DNA of 58,351 nucleotides from Brooklawnia sp937867175 (GTDB taxonomy: Bacteria > Actinomycetota > Actinomycetes > Propionibacteriales > Propionibacteriaceae). The DNA lies in contig DAISIR010000014.1 of NCBI GenBank assembly GCA_036821905.1, positions 1 to 58,351 on the forward strand, in the 5' to 3' direction. Of this stretch, positions 1-6,422 are shown in pieces. The first letter of the stretch is position 1; the number at the start of each line of letters is the position of its first letter. The notes beneath the pieces were generated by a model. The model saw only the letters and a program-made list of their open reading frames with translations, searched no databases and was not told where the DNA came from. The translations under genes and the position numbers were made by a program.

Positions 1-107
1 ATCTCCTTCTGGGATAGAACCCCATCCCTTACACAGACAAGCTGACACCCCCGGGCCAGACGCCGTGGACACCCCGCCCACGACGTGAGATGACAGGAGG
101 AACCCCC

Positions 108-374
108 ATGATCCACGAGGTCAATCCCGAACAAACGCGCGAAGACCACTCGGGCTCTGGCTGCGGCTGCAACCCCCGCGACACGTACGCCGGCACCCGC
201 GCCGACAACGCGAACAACCCGAATTGCGGCTGTTCCTTCGTGAGTTCCCGGACGGCGGTGGTGCAGAGCGGCGGCGGATACCCCGGCGCTTGCTCATGCC
301 GCTGCACCGGAGACCAGCACCTATCCGCCCCCGCAAGCAGCAGCAACGAGGCGGCCCATCAAGGATCTATCTAG
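108..374 (+). CDS. Cys-rich small peptide (88 aa), possible modified-peptide precursor
   Basis: Unrecognised small protein. The ATG at 108 is chosen over an earlier in-frame start because a perfect AGGAGG lies at 95-100, seven bases upstream. The first about 18 residues are charged and Cys-free (MIHEVNPEQTREDHSGSG). The rest holds seven cysteines in three clusters, CGC, CGC and CSCRC, separated by Gly/Asn/Ser-rich segments, and the tail is Ser/Ala-rich. No membrane segment or signal peptide is visible. A leader-like N-terminus followed by clustered Cys with many Ser/Thr is the general look of a ribosomally made modified peptide, but no modification enzyme lies in the window (upstream sequence is cut off), so that role is only inference. 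Metal binding is an alternative. It sits immediately before an IS21 element. Confidence 0.5.
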   Translation: MIHEVNPEQTREDHSGSGCGCNPRDTYAGTRADNANNPNCGCSFVSSRTAVVQSGGGYPGACSCRCTGDQHLSAPASSSNEAAHQGSI

Positions 375-405
375 GTCAGCACAGGTGATCGTCGGAGCAG
401 CCTTG

Positions 406-492
406 ATGGTCGGTCCGGAATGGCTGGCCATCCCACAGACAACCGGCGACCACCTGGTCAGACTCTTCCGCGAAGCCGTGTGCAGGCAATGA
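406..492 (+). CDS. Small ORF (28 aa) ending at the IS21 insertion point
   Basis: ATG at 406 with GGAG at 394-397. The peptide is MVGPEWLAIPQTTGDHLVRL followed by a short basic end. The same frame is open back to a stop at 241, but no start codon lies between 244 and GTG 385, so this may instead be the C-terminal end of a frameshifted gene continuing from the Cys-rich ORF. The stop codon TGA (490-492) is formed by the first three bases of the inserted IS. The uninterrupted target also reads TGA there, so the ORF end is unchanged by the insertion. Product unknown. Confidence 0.3.
   Translation: MVGPEWLAIPQTTGDHLVRLFREAVCRQ
485..489. repeat. Target-site duplication of the IS21 element (left copy; right copy 3069-3073)
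   Basis: GGCAA occurs directly outside both ends of the element, at 485-489 and 3069-3073. Joining the flanks across one copy gives a continuous sequence, as expected for a simple insertion. A 5-bp duplication is within the IS21-family range. Confidence 0.75.
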
Positions 493-574
493 ATATCCGC
501 CTCACTGGGGTCCGGTGGTAGTGCCGGTGGGGGCCGGTGCTCTGGAGTGGCGTTAGTGCCGTTGGGGGCCGGTG
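490..574. repeat. IS21 left end with two transposase-site repeats
   Basis: After the terminal TGAATATCCG, a 19-base motif occurs twice as a direct repeat: GTGCCGGTGGGGGCCGGTG at 521-539 and GTGCCGTTGGGGGCCGGTG at 556-574, differing at one position. Related copies appear inverted at the right end. IS21-family elements typically carry such multiple IstA-binding repeats. Confidence 0.65.
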
Positions 575-650
575 TTGGCGTCGGTGGGGCCACTGCTTCT
601 AGGCTCCTTCGGCCGTGTGTATAGGGCACGCGGCAGAAGGAGTTCATTTC

Positions 651-2213
651 ATGGTACGGAAGATCAGAGCCAGGCTCGTGCTGCAGTTGCGGGCCGAAGG
701 CTTGTCCGGGCGGGCGATCGCCGGGTCGCAGGGCATGTCACGCAAGAGTGTGACCGCTGTGCTAGACGCCGCGGACCGGGCAGGGATCGGCTGGGACGAG
801 ATCGCGGAGCGTTCCGAGGGAGAGGTGTATGCGTTGTTGTTCCCGGGCCGGGGTGAGCACGAGAGCGTGTTCGCGCAGCCCGACTGGGAACTGGTTCATC
901 GCGAGCTCGCGCGGGTGGGGGTGACGTTGAAGCTGCTGCACGGGGAGTACGTCGATGGCTGCGCTGCCCGGGGTGAGCCGGCGATGGGTTATGACCGGTT
1001 CTGCAAGACGTATCAGCGGCACGTGCTGGTGGCGGGTGCGGCGTCGAGGGTCGGTCACAAGGCTGCTCAGAGCGTTGAGGTCGACTGGTCTGGGCCGACG
1101 ATGCAGCTGACCGATCCGGTCACCGGCCACGCCACGCGGGTGTATCTGTTCGTGGGGTGTCTGCCGTTCTCCCGCTACGCGTTTGTCGAGCCGACGCTGG
1201 ACATGAAGCAGGACAGCTGGCTGCGGGCGCACGTGGCGATGTTTGAGTTCTTCACGGGCTCGGTTCCCAGGGTCGTGTCGGACAACTTGAAGACCGGGGT
1301 GATCAAGCACCCCAGGGAGGGCGAGATCGTCCTCAACGACGCCTACCGCGAGTTGGCGGCGCACTACTCGGCCGCGGTCCTGCCCGGCAGGGTCCGGAAA
1401 CCCAAGGACAAGGCCTCCGTTGAGAACACGGTCGCCCATGTCGCGACCTGGGTGATCGCGGGGCTGCGCGATCAGCGGTTCGCGACGTTGCCGGAGCTGA
1501 AGGCCGCGATCATGGGTCGGATCGAGGCGTATAACCGGGAGCCGTTCCAGAAACGTGCTGGGTCGAGGGCCTCGGTGTTCGCCGCCGACGAGCAGCCCTT
1601 GCTGACTGCGTTGCCGGCCACCGCGTTCGAGATCAGTCGCTGGGTCCACGCCCGCCGGGTCGGCCGCAACGGGCATGTGGTTTGGGAACGGAACTTCTAC
1701 TCCGCCCCCTATCCGCACATCGGTCAGCAGGTGGACCTGCGGATTACCGAGCGGGTTCTGGAGGTCTACCGCGGGCAGCAGCGGTTGAGCAGTCATCTGC
1801 TCGCTCCGCCCGGGGCGGTGAACGTGTATCGCACCAACGATGCCGATCTCCCGGACGGGCGCCAGTTCCAGGAATGGGACGCGGCCCGGGTCAGGGCCTG
1901 GGCCGGACGCATCGGCCCCGCCGCGGTGATGGTGACCAATCGGATCTTCGAGTCCGTGCCGGTCGAGGAACAGGGCCTGGACCCGGCGTTGGCGGTCCTG
2001 CGGCTGACCCGCCGCTACTCCGCGGAGCGGGTTGAGGCAGCCTGCCAGCTGGCCCTGTCCGGGAGAGTCAGGTCGCCTCGCTACGCCCACCTGCAGCCCA
2101 TCCTGGCCACCGGACAAGACAAGGCCATAGGCCTGCGGCCACCGCGAGACGAGCCCATCGAGGCAGGCGGCTACGTCCGAGGCGCCGACTACTACGCCGG
2201 AGGCCACCGATGA
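651..2213 (+). CDS. istA: IS21-family transposase IstA
   Basis: 520-aa DDE transposase that cuts and joins the element ends with the help of IstB. The N-terminal about 60 residues form a helix-turn-helix region (LSGRAIAGSQGMSRKSV). The catalytic core follows with D145 in VDWSG, D211 in VSDNLK and E258 in KASVENT; D-E spacing of 47 is typical of the retroviral-integrase fold. ATG 651 is preferred over an in-frame GTG at 615 because GAAGGAG lies at 636-642. The stop overlaps the istB start (ATGA at 2210-2213), so the two proteins are translationally coupled. Length is normal and no disruption is seen. Confidence 0.93.
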   Translation: MVRKIRARLVLQLRAEGLSGRAIAGSQGMSRKSVTAVLDAADRAGIGWDEIAERSEGEVYALLFPGRGEHESVFAQPDWELVHRELARVGVTLKLLHGEYVDGCAARGEPAMGYDRFCKTYQRHVLVAGAASRVGHKAAQSVEVDWSGPTMQLTDPVTGHATRVYLFVGCLPFSRYAFVEPTLDMKQDSWLRAHVAMFEFFTGSVPRVVSDNLKTGVIKHPREGEIVLNDAYRELAAHYSAAVLPGRVRKPKDKASVENTVAHVATWVIAGLRDQRFATLPELKAAIMGRIEAYNREPFQKRAGSRASVFAADEQPLLTALPATAFEISRWVHARRVGRNGHVVWERNFYSAPYPHIGQQVDLRITERVLEVYRGQQRLSSHLLAPPGAVNVYRTNDADLPDGRQFQEWDAARVRAWAGRIGPAAVMVTNRIFESVPVEEQGLDPALAVLRLTRRYSAERVEAACQLALSGRVRSPRYAHLQPILATGQDKAIGLRPPRDEPIEAGGYVRGADYYAGGHR

Positions 2214-2956
2214 GCAGCATCGATATCGAGACCAAACGCAAACTCCGCGAGATGGGCGCCGCCGCGCTCCTCGACGCCCTCGAGGCCCAGAACGAGACCC
2301 TCACCCTCGGACTTGGATTCGATGAACGGATCCGCCTCGTGGTCGACGAGGCCCACTCCGCGTTCACGCATTCGAAGGTCGAAGGGCTGATCCGGCGGGC
2401 CGGGCTGCGCTACCCGACAGCCGACCTCCGACGACTCGATCTCGTCGAGGAACGAGGCCTGGATCGCGGACTGATCGCCCAACTCGGGACCTGCTCGTTC
2501 GTCGACCGGCAGCAGAACGTCGTGTTCCAAGGCTTCACCGGCTCGGGGAAGTCCTACCTCGGCTGCGCCCTGGCGAAACAGGCCTGCCAGCATCGGATCC
2601 GCGCGCACTACATCCGCATGCCCGACCTCGAGGAAGCCTGGGCCCTGGCCCGCGACAAGCCTCAAGGGCAGACGAAGTTCCTCAACAAGTACGCCGCGTT
2701 CTCCGTCCTCGTGATCGACGAGTGGCTCCTCGACCACCCCGACGAAAGCATGCGCAGCATGCTCCTGGAGTTGCTCGAGCGCCGCTACGACACCGCCTCT
2801 ACGGTGTTCTGCACCCAGTACGCGAAGAAGGACTGGCACCAGCGCCTCGGCTCAGGCGTCCACGCCGACGCGATCATGGACCGGATCGTCCACAACACCA
2901 TCTGGATCGACACTGGGAACCAGAACATGCGAGAACACACCACAATGAACCGGTAG
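2210..2956 (+). CDS. istB: IS21 helper ATPase IstB
   Basis: 248-aa AAA+ ATPase of the DnaC/IstB family, which assists target capture and transposition by IstA. Walker A is GFTGSGKS at residues 108-115 and Walker B is VLVIDEW at 166-172 (D170, E171). The N-terminal region (about 1-60) is the helical IstA-interacting part. It overlaps istA by four bases, the standard IS21 arrangement, and lies fully inside the inverted repeats. Confidence 0.93.
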   Translation: MSSIDIETKRKLREMGAAALLDALEAQNETLTLGLGFDERIRLVVDEAHSAFTHSKVEGLIRRAGLRYPTADLRRLDLVEERGLDRGLIAQLGTCSFVDRQQNVVFQGFTGSGKSYLGCALAKQACQHRIRAHYIRMPDLEEAWALARDKPQGQTKFLNKYAAFSVLVIDEWLLDHPDESMRSMLLELLERRYDTASTVFCTQYAKKDWHQRLGSGVHADAIMDRIVHNTIWIDTGNQNMREHTTMNR

Positions 2957-2995
2957 CAGTCCCACCGTCGGGAGCCAGTGGACCCGAAGCAACGA

Positions 2996-3068
2996 CGCTG
3001 GCTCCCAACGGCAATACCGCTGGCCCCGAACCGCAATATTCAGTGGCTCCCACACCTACGGATACTCA
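2996..3068. repeat. IS21 right end with inverted transposase-site repeats
   Basis: Two copies of the terminal motif, inverted relative to the left end, lie at 2996-3014 (CGCTGGCTCCCAACGGCAA) and 3018-3036 (CGCTGGCCCCGAACCGCAA). They are followed by the terminal CGGATACTCA ending at 3068. They match the left-end repeats imperfectly. Confidence 0.6.
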
Positions 3069-3080
3069 GGCAATGAAAAA

Positions 3081-3100
3081 CCCCACCGCCACTGGGGTGG
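3081..3100 (+). terminator. Short hairpin downstream of the interrupted small-gene locus
   Basis: CCCCA (3081-3085) pairs with TGGGG (3093-3097), or alternatively CCACC with GGTGG. Before the IS inserted, this hairpin would have started about eight bases after the TGA of the small ORF, a position fitting a terminator. No T-tract follows on the plus strand, so the call is weak. Confidence 0.25.
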
Positions 3101-3156
3101 CGATGGGGGCGATTTGCCGCCGATCAGGCTTGGTTTGGCCGATCTGAGCTCGTGAC

Positions 3157-3279
3157 TCAGTGTCCGAGTTGATCGCCCCGATTGACCAGTCCAACGATGA
3201 AACGTGCGAAGGTCAGTTCCGGCGTGGGATCAGGGTCGGCGGTGTAGCGATCGGCGATCTGGCTCAGGAAGTTAAGCAT
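3157..3279 (-). CDS. Small ORF, 40 aa, downstream of a double palindrome
   Basis: Unrecognised small protein starting at 3279 with GGAG eight bases upstream. The peptide runs MLNFLSQIADRYTADPDPTP and ends in Gly-His. It is mixed helical/charged with no membrane span. The strong palindromic pair at 3358-3393 lies about 80 bases upstream of its start, the place for an operator, which is the main reason to list it. It could be the remnant of a larger locus broken up near the IS. Confidence 0.4.
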   Translation of the reverse strand: MLNFLSQIADRYTADPDPTPELTFARFIVGLVNRGDQLGH

Positions 3280-3357
3280 TTCGGTTCTCCGGTTATCGGT
3301 GTGTTGTTCGGTACAACTCGAACTTACGCCGACCGATTCCGGACCTCCCGAAACTGT

Positions 3358-3393
3358 GGCAACATGTTGCAGCGTCAAATGCAACATGTTGCC
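3358..3393. promoter_or_regulatory. Double palindromic operator, two copies of GCAACATGTTGC
   Basis: The perfect 12-bp palindrome GCAACATGTTGC occurs at 3359-3370 and 3381-3392. The centres are 22 bp apart, two helical turns. The two copies plus flanks form a larger perfect inverted repeat of 14-bp arms (3358-3371 and 3380-3393) with an 8-base spacer. This is the pattern of a site bound cooperatively by two dimers, for example of a TetR-type regulator. No regulator gene is adjacent. It lies upstream of the small minus-strand ORF and just beyond the 3-prime end of the oxidoreductase. Confidence 0.65.
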
Positions 3394-3410
3394 AATCGGA
3401 GTTGGCAGGG

Positions 3411-5324
3411 TCACAAGCTACGGGCCACGTGGAAGCCCTGATGGACCGCGGCCAGGATGCTGTCGGGATTGGCTGCGTCCCCGATGAGTGAGACGTCGAC
3501 CCGCCCGGCCAGTTCGCGGTAAAGATCGTCGTTCGGGGAGTAGCCGGCGGCGACCACGACAGTGTCGGCGTCGATCCGATGGTCCTGGCCATCGCGCTGG
3601 TAGGCGAGGCCCCGCTCGTCGATGACGGTGACGCAAGCTTGCGTGATGAACTCGATTCCAGAGTCCTTCAGCAACTGGTCGAGCGCCTGTTCGTTGTTGC
3701 GGCAGTGCTGAACGCTCATCAAGATCTCGGGCAGTGCCTCCACCACGGTCACCGAGTCGGCCTGCTGCGCACACCTTGCCGCAGTCTCGCAGCCCACCAA
3801 CCCGGCGCCGATGACTACGACTCGTCGACCGTGCCGGACCCGGCCGGTGAGCACGTCTTCAGCGCAAACCACGGTGCTGCCATCAATGCCCGCGATCGGC
3901 GGGATCTTGTGGTGCGCCCCGGTAGCCATCACAACCTTGTCCCAGCGGCCGGCCAAGATCTCCTCGGCGGTCGCATCCTTCATCGTCCGCACCCTCACAT
4001 TGCTCCGGAAGGTCTTGTTGACAAGGTAGGACGCGTAGTCCGCGACGTCGGTCTTGAAGCTGGGGCCACCGGCCGCCCACAGCAGGCCACCCAAGCGGGC
4101 CGTCTTCTCCCAGAGCTCGACCTCGGCGCCGCGCTGAGCGGCGGTGATCGCGCACTCCATCCCGCCCGGGCCGCCACCCAGTACCAGGACGCGCTTGGCG
4201 CGCTCCAACGCGACCACCGGGAAATAGTCCTCGGCGTAGCACTGCGGGTTCACCGCGCACTGATAGTGCCCGCCCCGGAAGCCCGCCAACAGGCATTCAT
4301 TGCAGCCGATGCAAGGCACGATGTCGTAGGCCTCGCCGCGATGCACCTTGTTCACCCAGTGCGGATCGGTGAGAGCGCCATGCGCCAGCCCGACGAAGTC
4401 GGCCTGCCCGTCCTGGAGTACCTGCTCGGCGACGTTCGGGTCGTTCAACTTGCCGGTCGTCAGCACGGGCACCGACACCACGTTGCGTACCTCTGCAGCC
4501 AGCCAGGCGGCGGTGGGCGCGTCCTGGTAGACCGTCGGGATCGCCTTGTACCAGGCCTCGTAGCAGCCGTAGTCCACGTGCAGGGCGTCCACCCCGGCGG
4601 CCTCCAGCATCTTGGCCATCGCCAGGCCCTCGTCGAGTTCACGCCCGCCGGGGACGCCGTGGTACGGGGTGAACTTGTAGATGATCGGGAAGCCCGGCCC
4701 AACAGCTTGGCGTATCGCCTGGACGATGTCGAGGCCGAACTTCATGCGACCAGCCAGGTCTCCGCCGTACTCGTCGGTTCGCTTGTTCCACAGCGATGAG
4801 CTGAACTGGTCGATCAGGTACCCGCCGTAACCATGGATCTCGACCGAGTCGGCCCCCGCGGTCTTGGCCATCACAGCGCCTTGGGCCATCTTGGCCACCA
4901 AGTCGCGGATCTGGTCGATGTTCAGGGGCTTGCACATCAGCCCCGGGAACCAGAACGACTCCACTTCGCTGGCGGCCAGCGGGGCAACCTCCGCGGCGAA
5001 CGGCAGCTGCATGCGTCCCAAACCAACGGTCAGCTGGACGCACAACTTCGCCTCATTGGCGTGGATGCGCCTGGCCAGGAAGTTCAACTGCTGCAGCGAC
5101 CGGGCGGAGCCCAAGATGTTGCAGGCCTTCTGTTCGTAGTCGGTGGAAACCTGGTTGGCTCCGGTGATGATCAGCCCGAACCCGCCGACGGCGCGCTCCT
5201 CCAAATAGCGGATGCATCGATCGTGGAAGGAGCCGTCCTCCTCGCTGGTGGTTCCCATCGGTGCCATGAAGACCCGGTTCTTGAGCGTCATGGTGCCGAT
5301 CCGGCCCGGCTGCAACAGTCTCAT
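3411..5324 (-). CDS. NADH:flavin oxidoreductase, Old Yellow Enzyme / 2,4-dienoyl-CoA reductase type
   Basis: 637-aa flavin enzyme reducing activated C=C bonds, probably an enoate or dienoyl-CoA reductase. Residues 1-330 form the FMN-binding TIM barrel (MAPMGT near 20, HGYGGYLIDQF at 164-174). A [4Fe-4S] cluster motif follows with C338, C341, C344 and C356 (CIGCNEC). A Rossmann FAD/NAD(P) half begins near 380 (VLVLGGGPGGME). The order and length match E. coli FadH and clostridial enoate or bile-acid reductases (BaiCD/BaiH). The exact substrate cannot be read from sequence. The start at 5324 has GGAAGGGGG just upstream. It lies 57 bases downstream of the membrane transporter gene on the same strand, so the two may be co-transcribed. 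Confidence 0.85.
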   Translation of the reverse strand: MRLLQPGRIGTMTLKNRVFMAPMGTTSEEDGSFHDRCIRYLEERAVGGFGLIITGANQVSTDYEQKACNILGSARSLQQLNFLARRIHANEAKLCVQLTVGLGRMQLPFAAEVAPLAASEVESFWFPGLMCKPLNIDQIRDLVAKMAQGAVMAKTAGADSVEIHGYGGYLIDQFSSSLWNKRTDEYGGDLAGRMKFGLDIVQAIRQAVGPGFPIIYKFTPYHGVPGGRELDEGLAMAKMLEAAGVDALHVDYGCYEAWYKAIPTVYQDAPTAAWLAAEVRNVVSVPVLTTGKLNDPNVAEQVLQDGQADFVGLAHGALTDPHWVNKVHRGEAYDIVPCIGCNECLLAGFRGGHYQCAVNPQCYAEDYFPVVALERAKRVLVLGGGPGGMECAITAAQRGAEVELWEKTARLGGLLWAAGGPSFKTDVADYASYLVNKTFRSNVRVRTMKDATAEEILAGRWDKVVMATGAHHKIPPIAGIDGSTVVCAEDVLTGRVRHGRRVVVIGAGLVGCETAARCAQQADSVTVVEALPEILMSVQHCRNNEQALDQLLKDSGIEFITQACVTVIDERGLAYQRDGQDHRIDADTVVVAAGYSPNDDLYRELAGRVDVSLIGDAANPDSILAAVHQGFHVARSL

Positions 5325-5381
5325 CGCGATCCCCCTTCCCGGAACGGGATCATCGTTGACCCGTCAGGAATGACTAGGAGT

Positions 5382-6278
5382 CTACATCGCTTCAGCCGAA
5401 TCGGTCGCGGGATGGAAGCGGGCCAGCAGCACCACCCCGTAAACGGCGATGGCACCGGCCGCGACCATCATGACGGCCGCCGGCCAGGTCATGTTCGCTC
5501 CCTCACGCAGCACCAGGATGCCGAACGCCACCGCGGCCACCGGGCTGACCGCGTTCGTCGTCCCCATCACGATTTCGGGCGGGCCGTTGGCGTAACCCTG
5601 CTGAATGAAGGCGGTGGCCGTGATGCTGCCCACCACCAGTGTCACGATCATCGCCCAGAACAAGACCGATGCCAGCCAGTCACGGGACGTAATGATCTCG
5701 CCAACGGCCTTGACGACGCCGGCCTCGAGGCCGTGAATGACTGCGCCTGAGGCCGCCCAGGCCACGCAACGCAAGATGGCCCGTTGGCCGCGCGCCCCAG
5801 ACAACGCGAACAGCCCCGAGATGGTGAAGCCGACCACCACGCCGCCGATCAGGCGGGTGTCGTCAAGCTCACTGGTCGGGGCCGCGTATTTGACCGCGAC
5901 GACGGCGAACCAGGCGGTGCCGGCCACGGTGAGTGCCACTGCCCGCCACATGGCGGACGAGACGCGGTGGCCGTGTACCCGTTCGGCCAGCAGAACAGTC
6001 CAAGGCATGGCCAGGACGGCCAGCGACTGCACCACAGTGAGCGGCGCCATCATCAGCGCCACCACCGTGATGGCGGCACCGGCGCCGATCAAGCCCATCC
6101 CGAGCCACCATCTCGGCGAACGGATCAGCGCCAGCAGCTGGCCGCCACTCATCGTCGCGTTGGCGGCGTCGTCGATTGACTGCTTGCCGACAGCCTGGTG
6201 CTGAATGACAGCGGCGGCTGCGAAGATCACCGTGGTGACCAGCGTTAGCAGGACTGCGAGGGGAATGTTCTGGTCCAT
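5382..6278 (-). CDS. EamA/DMT-superfamily-like membrane protein
   Basis: 298-aa integral membrane protein with about nine to ten hydrophobic segments and short loops, as in drug/metabolite transporter (EamA-type) and NIPA-like proteins. Segments resembling TMs include LAVLLTLVTTVIFAAAAVI near the N-terminus and MMVAAGAIAVYGVVLL near the end. The ATG at 6278 is chosen over a start 63 bases upstream because GGAAGG precedes it. Substrate unknown. It is upstream of and in the same direction as the Fe-S flavin oxidoreductase, so it may move that enzyme's substrate, and it is divergent from ligD. Confidence 0.6.
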   Translation of the reverse strand: MDQNIPLAVLLTLVTTVIFAAAAVIQHQAVGKQSIDDAANATMSGGQLLALIRSPRWWLGMGLIGAGAAITVVALMMAPLTVVQSLAVLAMPWTVLLAERVHGHRVSSAMWRAVALTVAGTAWFAVVAVKYAAPTSELDDTRLIGGVVVGFTISGLFALSGARGQRAILRCVAWAASGAVIHGLEAGVVKAVGEIITSRDWLASVLFWAMIVTLVVGSITATAFIQQGYANGPPEIVMGTTNAVSPVAAVAFGILVLREGANMTWPAAVMMVAAGAIAVYGVVLLARFHPATDSAEAM

Positions 6279-6320
6279 GGCACCTTCCACCGGGCACATG
6301 CCACGCGCACGGAACCCTGA

Positions 6321-6333
6321 CGCAAGTCTTGCG
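6321..6333. promoter_or_regulatory. Short palindrome between the divergent transporter and ligD genes
   Basis: CGCAAG-T-CTTGCG is a perfect 13-bp palindrome in the divergent promoter region. It could be an operator, but it is short enough to occur by chance in GC-rich DNA. Confidence 0.2.
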
Positions 6334-6422
6334 CATCTCACACTTGGGACATCACCCGCCGTGGGTCACTCGCGAGTGCCCGAGGGGTGGTCGCAGCGGA
6401 ACCGACCTGCCATGATCGAGTC

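Larger units (their letters stand above)
490..3068 (+). mobile_element. Complete IS21-family insertion sequence
   Basis: The element is 2579 bp with overlapping istA and istB genes. The tips are imperfect inverted repeats: TGAATATCCG at the left (490-499) and TGAGTATCCG read on the minus strand from 3068, 9 of 10 matching. They begin TG and end CA as usual for the family. Longer internal repeats lie inside both ends. Both genes are intact and the 5-bp target duplication is unmutated, so the insertion looks recent and possibly still active. Boundaries rest on the inverted repeats plus the duplication. Confidence 0.85.

Noticed and set aside
521..574. Independent tandem repeat upstream of istA
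   Set aside because: The copies have inverted relatives at the right end of the element, so they are IS21 terminal sites and not a separate repeat.
762..2207. Long minus-strand open frame opposite istA
   Set aside because: It mirrors istA exactly, has no ribosome site and no recognisable motif; a GC-rich shadow frame.
3579..4799. 406-codon plus-strand frame over the flavin oxidoreductase
   Set aside because: Antisense shadow; the minus strand encodes a complete Fe-S flavoenzyme with all motifs.
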